Part shown: piece after piece, positions 1 through 6,401 of the stretch | How the letters are laid out: each line of letters starts with the position of its first letter | How positions within the stretch are numbered: the first letter of the stretch is position 1 | Assembly: GCA_012032065.1 (NCBI GenBank) | Contig: JAAURV010000131.1 | Span: forward strand, 1-8,018 | Source: Hyphomicrobiales bacterium | GTDB lineage: Bacteria; Pseudomonadota; Alphaproteobacteria; Rhizobiales; Aestuariivirgaceae | DNA: 8,018 nt | Direction: 5' to 3' | The notes under the pieces: generated by a model | Told to the model about the DNA's origin: nothing | The model's input: the letters and a program-made list of their open reading frames with translations, nothing else | The model's database searches: none | Made by a program: the position numbers and the translations under genes

Positions 1-89
1 GCCTGGGCGTGAGGCGGCGTGGCGATGTTGCGAAAATGTCCCCGCAATGGGCGGACACAGCCACCCGTTCCAACTCAGCCGGAGCCTCT
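1..89. other. Unassigned left edge
   Basis: No start, ribosome-binding site or recognisable protein similarity is visible on either strand. Two plus-strand frames are open from the window edge into the palindromes but end within 156 bases and their translations resemble nothing I recognise. It could be intergenic, or the edge of a gene lying outside the window. Confidence 0.3.
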
Positions 90-133
90 CTAGAGCAACC
101 GGCGGTCATTCGACCGCCGGTAAGTTGCTCTAG
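90..133. repeat. Long two-part inverted repeat (cruciform-like)
   Basis: CTAGAGCAAC (90-99) followed by CGGCGGTC (100-107) pairs with GACCGCCG (112-119) and GTTGCTCTAG (124-133). The loop is ATTC and a four-base bulge (GTAA, 120-123) interrupts the right arm, giving 18 paired bases in two blocks. It lies downstream of the PAS gene's stop on the minus strand. No clear T-run follows, so it looks more like a dispersed palindromic element than a classical terminator, though a role in transcript ending is possible. Confidence 0.7.
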
Positions 134-159
134 CAATTTGAATCTGGCGCATAACTGAA

Positions 160-183
160 CGCTCAAGTGATTCCACTTGAGCG
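160..183 (-). terminator. Perfect 10-bp stem-loop just after the PAS gene
   Basis: CGCTCAAGTG (160-169) and CACTTGAGCG (174-183) form a perfect 10-bp stem with loop ATTC, the same loop as the palindrome at 90-133. A second small palindrome, GCGCG-TTA-CGCGC (181-193), overlaps its edge and reaches the stop codon of the PAS gene. The position directly behind a minus-strand gene suggests a 3'-end hairpin. The minus-strand bases that follow (TTCAGTT) are only weakly U-rich, so the terminator label is tentative; a repeat element is the alternative. Confidence 0.45.
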
Positions 184-192
184 CGTTACGCG

Positions 193-684
193 CTAGCCCG
201 CCGCGGCCTGTTCGGCGGGGAAATCCGCGACTGCCTGGCAATAGTCCCAGCAGAGCAGCATGCCGACTTCGCCGATGCGGCCCAGGGGGAGTTTCATCCA
301 GTACTGGACGAGATGTTCCTTGTGCAGGCGCGGGCCGGTCAGGACGCCTTGCGTGGGCTTGCCTTCGCCGGCGGTCCAGTTGAAGGCGGAGAGCCAGTAG
401 TCGCGCTTCTCGCCCCAATCGATATCGCCGAAGCAGAGGCCGGTGATCTCGCGGTCGAAGATGTCGCGAAGCCGCGTTCCTGCCAGGCGGAATTTGAAAG
501 GACCTTGAGTGTGATCCACGTCGACGAGGCTGATGCTCGGCAGAAGCCGGGCGATCTCGCATGGATTGAGATCGCCGCGTTCTGGCATGCCGCGGCCTGC
601 CGATTTCTCCAGCCAGTAATCGTAGAGCTGCCGTTGCTCAGGCAAGACCAGCTGGGCCCTGAAGGCCGCGTTCAACGATCCCAT
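193..684 (-). CDS. PAS domain-containing protein (PAS_5 family)
   Basis: This 163-residue protein is probably a cytosolic sensory or protein-interaction module. The central segment resembles PAS_5 proteins: the PERGDLNPCEIARLLPSISL stretch (about residues 35-54), then FKFRLAGTRLRDIF (64-77) and DREITG (77-82). It is essentially one PAS fold with no kinase, cyclase or HTH output domain and no signal peptide or membrane segment, which is usual for the family. The start chosen is the ATG at 684, because a G-rich ribosome-binding-like stretch (GGGGGCGGA) sits about 8 bases upstream. A GTG at 717 would add 11 residues that do not resemble the family. It is the last of three same-strand genes, after mucR and the DUF2336 gene. 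The ligand and partner cannot be read from the sequence. Confidence 0.82.
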   Translation of the reverse strand: MGSLNAAFRAQLVLPEQRQLYDYWLEKSAGRGMPERGDLNPCEIARLLPSISLVDVDHTQGPFKFRLAGTRLRDIFDREITGLCFGDIDWGEKRDYWLSAFNWTAGEGKPTQGVLTGPRLHKEHLVQYWMKLPLGRIGEVGMLLCWDYCQAVADFPAEQAAAG

Positions 685-795
685 AGTCACATTCCGCCCC
701 CGAAGCTGCCGAATCACCCCACCGGTTGACCGGTCAGGTTATGAATCGGCAGCGGCGCGGCTGCAAGAGTCGCCCGAACAAATATAACGCAGGCG

Positions 796-1212
796 TCAGC
801 GCCGCGAACGTTTGCGGCCCAAACCCATCTTCTTGGCGAGGCTCGAGCGGGTTTTCGCGTAGCTTGGCGCGACCATCGGATAATCCGCGGCCAGGCCCCA
901 CTTCTCGCGATACTTTTCGGGGGAAAGATTATAGGACGTGCGCAAGTGCCGCTTCAGCGACTTGAACTTCTTTCCATCCTCGAGACAGATAATATAATCG
1001 TTCGCGACCGACTTCTTGATTGGCACGGCCGGCTTCAGATCGATCCGCGCGCCCGAAAATTCGCCGCTTCCGGCGCCCGAGAGCGCCCTGAAAACATCGC
1101 CGATCAATCTCGGTAGATCGTTTTGTTGTACGGTATTGTTTCCGACATAAGCCGAAACGATTTGCGCGGTAAGACCGGTTACTTCGCTTTTCGCTTCCAC
1201 ATTTTCCTCCAT
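796..1212 (-). CDS. mucR: MucR/Ros family transcriptional regulator
   Basis: A 138-residue DNA-binding regulator of the Ros/MucR family, whose members control surface polysaccharide, motility, symbiosis or virulence genes and cell-cycle genes in alphaproteobacteria. The N-terminal helix (LTAQIVSAYVGNN, 14-26) matches the family's oligomerisation region. The DNA-binding part runs from about 66 to the end, with DYIICLEDGKKFKSLKRHLR (72-91) and YREKWGLAADYPMVAPSYA (101-119). The zinc-finger ligand positions read C76, D79, H89 and Y94, so the second Cys and final His of Ros are replaced, as in the MucR-like proteins described as lacking bound zinc. The C-terminus is strongly basic. The start is uncertain: a GGAGGA motif lies inside codons 2-3 and is well spaced for a GTG at 1200 (134 residues). 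The ATG at 1212 is kept because no better signal excludes it. The exact orthologue cannot be fixed. Confidence 0.92.
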   Translation of the reverse strand: MEENVEAKSEVTGLTAQIVSAYVGNNTVQQNDLPRLIGDVFRALSGAGSGEFSGARIDLKPAVPIKKSVANDYIICLEDGKKFKSLKRHLRTSYNLSPEKYREKWGLAADYPMVAPSYAKTRSSLAKKMGLGRKRSRR

Positions 1213-1329
1213 TCCAGAACATCAATCTTCGCCAATTGCAGACTAAATCGCGAAGAGCGCGACCTGAATAGTCACTATTGTTGCGAACTACAAGATGAAG
1301 ACGCGAATTTCGCGACCGTCACGAAAAAT
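1213..1329 (-). promoter_or_regulatory. mucR upstream region with 13-base palindrome
   Basis: This 117-base gap between the DUF2336 gene's stop and mucR should hold the mucR promoter. It contains the odd palindrome AATAGT-C-ACTATT (1267-1279), about 55 bases from the mucR start. It also contains CTTCGC (1227-1232) paired with GCGAAG (1250-1255), and a near-palindrome CGCGAATTTCGCG (1302-1314). No strong -35/-10 pair stands out; TTGTAG with TATTCA at 17-base spacing on the minus strand is a weak candidate. MucR-type regulators often repress their own gene, so the palindrome is a plausible operator, by inference only. Confidence 0.35.
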
Positions 1330-3554
1330 TCAATGCGACGCCGCGTAAGGGCCGGATTTCTGCACGGCCCAGTCCCAATAGGTCAAAAGAATGCGCGCCT
1401 TGTTGAAGGACATCGAGTCGAAGATGCTCTGCAACTCGGCGTTTTCGCGCGCCGGGCTGAGAATTGAAGACTCGGAACGCTTCATCGTCGACAGTATTTC
1501 GCCAAAGCGCGCACGGCCGACGCCCAAGGCCTTCATGACGATCGCCAGCGGCTCGCCATCGCGATCGGCGAGGATGCGATAGGCATTCTCGGCGCAGATG
1601 CCGGCGATTTCGGCCAATGAAACCGCGGCTTCCTCGAGTTTGCCTGCAATTGCAAGTTCAACCGCGGCGTCAACTCGCGCGCGCTCGGGGAACTTGGCTT
1701 CGCCCTGCTCTTCTCCACCCTGCATCGAATGGTGATCTTGAGAATCTTGTTGAGCGTCTCGGAATCGGTGAGGAATCGCGAGAGCAGATAACGCCGGAGT
1801 TCGGGCGGCACCGACCAGAACAATTCGAACGCCACCGGAGCGGGCAAGTCCTGGCGGGTCGAGAGCGGCGCCAGAAGACTCGCATGTTCGGCCGCATGTT
1901 CGGCCAAGCGATAGTAGGCCTCATGCGAAATGCTCGCCCCAGCATTGCGCACAAGCGTTAGCAGCACGGAGGTGTCATTGTAGGTAATCAGCTTGTCGGC
2001 GAGCGGCGACGACAGAATTCGGCGGCGCGCGATCATGCGCTGCTTGGCAAAGTCGCCTTCATGGATGACGGCCGCGATATCCTGATCGCTGATTGCGTTG
2101 CAGCGTTCGAGCAGCGGCCCGGCGACTTCGAAACGCGGATCGCGAATGAGGCGGGCAACGAGCAACTCCGGCGGTTGCGACATCATCGCGATGCGCTCGA
2201 CTACGGAGACGATGGCCCTCAGAGGCATGCGCGGGATCATGCGCAGCAAAGTGTCGGCGGCGAGCGCGCGCTCCTGAGGCAGGCCGGAACCCCCTGTCGA
2301 CGACATCATGTCGAGCAGCGAGCGGGCCACGTCCTCGGCTTCTTCGGTTGCCAATTCCTCCTGCGGCGCCGCCGCTGCGGGGGGCAACTGAGGCTGGCTC
2401 GCGAACGGATCGATTTCCTCGGCTTTGCGCAAAAGTTGCGCGGCGCCGCCGAGGCGCTCGGAGAGGAAAGCCGAAATGTCCGCGGGCGGAGCAACTGGTT
2501 CTTCGGAAGCGGGAGCTTCTGCTTCGAACACAGGGTCTGTCACCGCTTCTTCAATGAGGAATGGCGCAAATTCTTCCAGGGCAATTTCTTCGGCGGGTGC
2601 CGTAACTTCTTCAATCAGCGCCGATGAGGGTTCCGGTTCGACAAAAACTTGCTGCGGGGCGGCATTGAAGGCGGTCTCGGATTCTGGAGCAGCGCACTCT
2701 TCGACATAGACCGCCGCGGCATCCGCAGCGGGCTCGACGGCCAGGTGATTCCACGACTCGACTGGCGCGGCTTCGGCAACTTCTTGATTTTCCGGCGCGG
2801 GAATGACTTCTTCTTCAACGTCAGCTTCCGCCGGAGCATGGTGTTCGTGGGCAGCCCTGGACAGTGCTTCCTCGGCCCGTGCCGTTTCCTCAGCCAGGAT
2901 TTCCGCAAGCTCGCGCAGATAGAGGGCGCGGTCGTTTTCGTCCGGCGTGGAGTAAACCAGCTTGGTGAGCTCGGCGAGGGTCAGCTTTTCGGGGAGCGCG
3001 GAAGGCTCGGCAACGACCGGAGCTGGAGCGGCTTCTTCAACGATGGCCTCGAAGACGGGTGCTGCCGGCTCGACAACTTCCTGAACTTCTGGAGGCGCTG
3101 CGTGCTCTTCATAAACCTCAACCGGCGCGGGTTCGAATGTCTGGGCCTGTGGCGCGACAGCTTCTTCGAAGTCCGGTTCGGCAAACTGTTCCGGCAAAAA
3201 CTGCGGCGCTTCCGCTTCCGCAAGTGACTGTGGAAGAAACTGCTCGACCTGCGGAGCATCGGCTTCGACTTCCGGAGTGACGGTCCATTCGACCGCCGGA
3301 AGCGGCGCGGCGGCGGCCTGACGCACTTCGGAGATGATGTCTGGAATGACAATCGACTCGGGTTCGGGTGCTGGGGGAACGAATGGCTGCTTCTTCAGCT
3401 TGGCCGAAAGCGCGCGAAAGGAATCCGCCGTGATACGGCGGTGCGGGGCTTCGCCCGGGCTCGGTTCCACGGGGCTCAAAACGCCGTCCGTGGCAAACTG
3501 GCCGATATGCGGCCCGGCTGCTTCGGCAGCAACCTGGGCAGCTTGATCAAGCAT
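1330..3554 (-). pseudogene. DUF2336 domain protein with long acidic N-terminus, frame-broken near 1726
   Basis: The gene encodes about 741 residues if one missing base is restored. Residues 1 to about 400 are a low-complexity Ala/Glu/Pro/Val-rich acidic stretch with little predicted fold, except a helical segment (about 187-235, with LTLAELTKLVYSTP and YLRELAEILAEE). From about 415 the protein matches the helical, HEAT-like DUF2336 domain of alphaproteobacteria (LAADTLLRMIPRM, FELFWSVPPELRRYLLSRFL, then AYRILADRDGEPLAIVMKAL). The frame open from 3554 leaves family-like sequence after LNKILKIT and runs out at 1533. The remaining domain is in another frame from about 1725 to 1330. One base lost around 1726 explains this. 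The ATG at 3554 has GAGG five bases upstream and GGAGGAGG further up. Function is unknown; no enzyme motif is visible. The break may be mutation or sequencing error, since the downstream half still looks fully conserved. Confidence 0.85.
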
Positions 3555-3757
3555 GGCGCCTCACAAGCTTCCTCCTCCAACATGCTAAAGAAACCCCAAC
3601 TCCCCAAAAACTTGCTTAATCCCAAGGAATACAGCCAGATAACGTGTGTATGGCTGGCCTTATGGTTAATGAAGGGTTAGCGATCGGGCGCATTTCGGGC
3701 TTCACAAGCGGCGTTCGCGGCCCCAAATTAACCATCCGGCATGCGAAAGAGAGCGGA
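3555..3757. promoter_or_regulatory. Divergent intergenic region with CtrA-like site
   Basis: The space between the minus-strand DUF2336 gene and plus-strand msrB must hold both promoters. TTAA (3666-3669), seven bases, TTAG (3677-3680) matches the alphaproteobacterial CtrA consensus TTAA-N7-TTAA at 7 of 8 fixed positions. The same TTAA belongs to ATGGTTAAT (3662-3670), which is repeated inverted as ATTAACCAT (3727-3735). Another inverted pair is CAGCCA (3632-3637) and TGGCTG (3651-3656). The site is about 80 bases before msrB and about 110 before the DUF2336 gene, so either could be the target. No convincing sigma-70 pair was found. Confidence 0.4.
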
Positions 3758-4159
3758 ATGACAGCCAAAACCGAAATGAGCGACGCCGAATGGCGGAAGA
3801 AGTTAACGCCCGAGCAATATCGGGTGCTTCGCGAACACGGGACCGAACGGGCCTTTACGCATCCATACAACGCGGAGAAATCCGCCGGCATGTACCGGTG
3901 CGCGGGCTGCGGGGCGGAACTTTTCAGCGCCGGCGCGAAGTTCGACTCAGGCACCGGGTGGCCCAGCTACTACCAGCCAGCTTCGCCCGATGCGGTAGCT
4001 GAGCATAGCGACCGCTCCTGGTTCATGACGCGCACCGAAGTGCGCTGCGCTTCTTGTGACGGGCATCTGGGGCATGTGTTTCCCGATGGCCCCAAGCCCA
4101 CGGGATTGCGCTATTGCATGAACGGCGCGGCGCTCGATTTCAAACCGGACAAAGCCTGA
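3758..4159 (+). CDS. msrB: Peptide-methionine (R)-S-oxide reductase
   Basis: A 133-residue cytosolic repair enzyme that reduces methionine-R-sulfoxide in proteins back to methionine, normally recharged by thioredoxin. The SelR/MsrB fold fills nearly the whole protein. Two CxxC pairs bind the structural zinc (C48/C51 in YRCAGCGAEL, C97/C100 in VRCASCDGHLGH). GTGWPSY (65-71) and HLGHVFPDGP (103-112) are family motifs, and the catalytic Cys is C120 in RYCMNGAAL. The common resolving Cys of the SGCGWPSF motif is Thr66 here, so another thiol or direct thioredoxin reduction must recycle the enzyme, as in many homologues. The ATG at 3758 follows GAGAGCGGA and gives the usual length; an in-frame ATG at 3644 would add 38 unrelated residues. 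ptrB starts 3 bases after the stop, so the two are probably co-transcribed. Confidence 0.95.
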   Translation: MTAKTEMSDAEWRKKLTPEQYRVLREHGTERAFTHPYNAEKSAGMYRCAGCGAELFSAGAKFDSGTGWPSYYQPASPDAVAEHSDRSWFMTRTEVRCASCDGHLGHVFPDGPKPTGLRYCMNGAALDFKPDKA

Positions 4160-4162
4160 CGC

Positions 4163-6253
4163 ATGACAATCTCGATTGTGAATCAACCGCTGGCCGAGAA
4201 GAGGCCGCGCGCCGAAACCTGGCATGGCTACCAGAAGAATGACGACTATCACTGGCTGAAGGCGGAGAACTGGCAGCAGGTAATGCAGGATCCGTCGCTG
4301 CTGCCGGCGGACATTCGCAGCTATCTCGAATCCGAGAATGCCCATCTGGAGAAGGAGCTCGCGCCGACACAAGGGCTTCAGCAGGCTCTCTTCGAGGAGA
4401 TGAAGGGCCGCATCAAGGAAGATGATTCGTCGGTGCCAGCACCCGATGGCGCGTTTGCCTACTACACGAGCTTTATCACCGGCGGGCAACATCCTCGCTA
4501 TGCGCGAAAGGCTCGCGACATGTCGGGAGCCGAGCAGTTGCTGCTCGACGGCAACGAACTTGCGAAGGGCCGGGACTACTTCCGCTTCGGCGGCATGGCG
4601 ATATCGCCGGATCACACGCGCGCGGCGTGGTCTTTCGATGGCAATGGCGCGGAGTTCTTCGAACTGCGCGTTCGCGAACTGGCCAGCGGCACGGATGCCG
4701 CCGATATCCTGGCGAACACCGCGGGTGGAGCCGAATGGGCCGCTGACGGCAAGAGCTTCTTCTATACGATCCAGGACGAGAACCACCGGCCGCTCAAGAC
4801 CTATCATCACATCCTCGGCCAACCGCAAGCTCAAGACAGGCTGGTTTACGAAGAACACGACAGCGGCATGTTCACCGGTTGCGGGAAGACCATGTCGGAA
4901 AGATTCATCGTCATCTCGTCGCACGATCACGATACTTCGGAGTGCAGGATCATCGATGCGGCGCGGCCGTTCGACGAACCGAAGACGATCTCGCCTCGCG
5001 TGGTTGGGCGCGAATACGATGTCGAGCATTGGGGCGGCCGCTTCGTCATCAAGACCAACGCGGATGGGGCGGAGGACTACAAGATCGTCACCGCGCCCAT
5101 CGCCGATCCATCGCCCATGAATTGGGCCGATCTCGTTCCGCACCGGCCGGGATGTTTGATCGTGGGCATGATCGTGCTCAAGGACTGGCTTGTGCGTTTG
5201 GAGCGCGAGAACGCGCTGCCACGCATCGTTGTGCGCAACATGGCGAGCGGCGAGGAGCATACAATTGCATTTGACGAAGAAGCTTACTCGCTGGGTTTTA
5301 GCGAGATGCGCGAGTTCGACACCGATATCCTGCGCTTCACCTATTCCTCGATGACGACGCCGGCGCAGGTCTTCGACTACAATATGCGCGAGCGCACCCG
5401 GGTTTTGCGCAAGACTCAGGACGTACCGAGCGGACACGATCCCGCGAATTATGTGACGCGGCGCTTGTTCGCAACGAGCCATGACGGCGTGAGAATTCCG
5501 GTGACGCTGCTTTATCGCAAGTCCACGCCGATTGATGGCTCGGCGCCATTGTGGCTCTATGGATATGGCTCCTACGGCATCTCCATCCCGGCGGGTTTCA
5601 ATACCAATATCCTCTCGCTCGTCGATCGCGGCTTCATCTATGCCATCGCGCATATCCGCGGCGGGCAGGAGATGGGGCGGCACTGGTACAAGGACGGCAA
5701 GCTCGAGAAGAAGACCAACACGTTCCGCGATTTCATTTCCTGCGGCGAGTTTCTGGTGATGGGAGGCTTCACGGCGCGTGGGCATATCGTGGCGCAGGGA
5801 GGAAGTGCCGGTGGACTGCTGATGGGCGCGGTGGCCAACATGGCGCCGGATCTGTTCCGCGGCATTGTCGCGGAAGTGCCGTTCGTCGATGCTCTCACCA
5901 CCATGCTCGACGACACGTTGCCGCTGACGCCGCCGGAATGGCCTGAGTGGGGCAATCCCATCACCGACAAGGCGGCTTACGAAACGATTGCATCCTATGC
6001 GCCTTACGAGCGGATCGAGGCCAAGGATTATCCGCATATCATCGTGCTCGCAGGGCTGACCGACCCGCGCGTCACCTATTGGGAGCCGGCGAAGTGGGTG
6101 GCGAAGTTGCGCGAACTTAAAACCGGCGACAATCTGCTTCTGCTTAAGACCAACATGGGCGCAGGCCACGGCGGCGCTTCGGGACGGTTCGACAGATTGA
6201 AGGAAGTGGCGATCATTTATGCGTTCGGGCTGAAGGTGGCCGAATTGGTTTGA
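4163..6253 (+). CDS. ptrB: Oligopeptidase B, S9 family serine peptidase
   Basis: A 696-residue cytosolic peptidase of the prolyl oligopeptidase (S9A) family. Oligopeptidase B cleaves short peptides after Arg or Lys. The N-terminal start (DDYHWLKAENW, 27-37) and a beta-propeller (about 70-400) precede the alpha/beta-hydrolase domain (about 410-690). The triad is visible: S548 in QGGSAGGLLMG, D634 in AGLTDPRVTYWEP and H669 in GAGHGG. RGGQEMGRHWYKDGK is the family motif before the nucleophile. There is no signal peptide and the length is normal for the family. The ATG is 3 bases after the msrB stop with a poor ribosome-binding site, suggesting translational coupling. The closest alternative is a generic S9 prolyl oligopeptidase, but the motifs after Ser and around Asp favour PtrB. 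GC content is high and matches msrB, unlike the next gene. Confidence 0.94.
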   Translation: MTISIVNQPLAEKRPRAETWHGYQKNDDYHWLKAENWQQVMQDPSLLPADIRSYLESENAHLEKELAPTQGLQQALFEEMKGRIKEDDSSVPAPDGAFAYYTSFITGGQHPRYARKARDMSGAEQLLLDGNELAKGRDYFRFGGMAISPDHTRAAWSFDGNGAEFFELRVRELASGTDAADILANTAGGAEWAADGKSFFYTIQDENHRPLKTYHHILGQPQAQDRLVYEEHDSGMFTGCGKTMSERFIVISSHDHDTSECRIIDAARPFDEPKTISPRVVGREYDVEHWGGRFVIKTNADGAEDYKIVTAPIADPSPMNWADLVPHRPGCLIVGMIVLKDWLVRLERENALPRIVVRNMASGEEHTIAFDEEAYSLGFSEMREFDTDILRFTYSSMTTPAQVFDYNMRERTRVLRKTQDVPSGHDPANYVTRRLFATSHDGVRIPVTLLYRKSTPIDGSAPLWLYGYGSYGISIPAGFNTNILSLVDRGFIYAIAHIRGGQEMGRHWYKDGKLEKKTNTFRDFISCGEFLVMGGFTARGHIVAQGGSAGGLLMGAVANMAPDLFRGIVAEVPFVDALTTMLDDTLPLTPPEWPEWGNPITDKAAYETIASYAPYERIEAKDYPHIIVLAGLTDPRVTYWEPAKWVAKLRELKTGDNLLLLKTNMGAGHGGASGRFDRLKEVAIIYAFGLKVAELV

Positions 6254-6261
6254 AATTCAAA
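6249..6261. repeat. 13-base AT-rich palindrome over the ptrB stop
   Basis: TTTGAA-A-TTCAAA is a perfect odd palindrome covering the ptrB stop codon. It marks where base composition turns AT-rich. It could be an operator for the promoter about 17 bases downstream, or chance in AT-rich sequence. Confidence 0.35.
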
Positions 6262-6277
6262 TGTTTATGCGTTTTCA

Positions 6278-6307
6278 TTGACTTTTTGTGATTGGCGGCC
6301 ATATATT
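6278..6307 (+). promoter_or_regulatory. Sigma-70-type promoter before the NYN gene
   Basis: TTGACT (6278-6283; consensus TTGACA) and TATATT (6302-6307; consensus TATAAT) are separated by 18 bases. Each has one mismatch, and together they are the best promoter match I found in the window. Initiation about 7 bases later would fall at about 6314, the first base of the stem-loop that follows. This indicates that the NYN gene or a small RNA is transcribed independently of ptrB. Confidence 0.55.
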
Positions 6308-6313
6308 AATGGA

Positions 6314-6379
6314 CCCAAGCTCCGCTCTACATTGTTAGTTGGAGCGTTGGGCTACTAAGAGGCCCCTGCGGGGGCCTCT
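6314..6379 (+). ncRNA. Structured leader or candidate small RNA with two stem-loops
   Basis: Stem 1: CCCAA-GCTCC (6314-6323) pairs with GGAGC (6341-6345) and TTGGG (6347-6351), with one bulged G and a 17-base loop. Stem 2: AGAGGCCCC (6358-6366) pairs perfectly with GGGGCCTCT (6371-6379) around a TGCG loop. The predicted transcript start coincides with the base of stem 1, and stem 2 ends 22 bases before the NYN start codon. The tail CTACATTTC is only weakly U-rich. It may be an attenuating 5' leader for the NYN gene or a short RNA ending at stem 2. I do not recognise a named RNA family. Confidence 0.4.
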
Positions 6380-6401
6380 CTACATTTCGGGGGGCATGTC
6401 C

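Noticed and set aside
550..576. A perfect 9-bp inverted repeat (GGCGATCTC / GAGATCGCC) inside the PAS gene.
   Set aside because: The two arms encode the Gly-Asp-Leu and Glu-Ile-Ala of the conserved GDLNPCEIA motif, so protein constraint plus codon bias can explain it.
313..729. A 138-codon plus-strand open frame opposite the PAS gene.
   Set aside because: The minus strand encodes a clear PAS_5 protein here; the plus frame has no recognisable similarity.
749..764. GCAGC-GGCGCG-GCTGC as a terminator for mucR.
   Set aside because: The stem is only 5 bp and no T-run follows on the minus strand.
2061..3280. Several plus-strand open frames opposite the DUF2336 gene, rich in Phe, Arg and Gly.
   Set aside because: They are antisense images of the Glu/Ala/Pro-rich coding stretch and show no family motifs or ribosome-binding sites.
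3644..3757. An upstream in-frame ATG extending msrB by 38 residues.
   Set aside because: The extension does not resemble MsrB, covers the likely promoter, and the ATG at 3758 has a good ribosome-binding site and the normal protein length.
3947..6169. A 740-codon open frame on the minus strand opposite msrB and ptrB.
   Set aside because: It lies opposite clear msrB and ptrB sequence with complete catalytic motifs. Its translation is Arg/His/Ala-rich with no recognisable domain, as expected for an antisense frame in GC-rich DNA.
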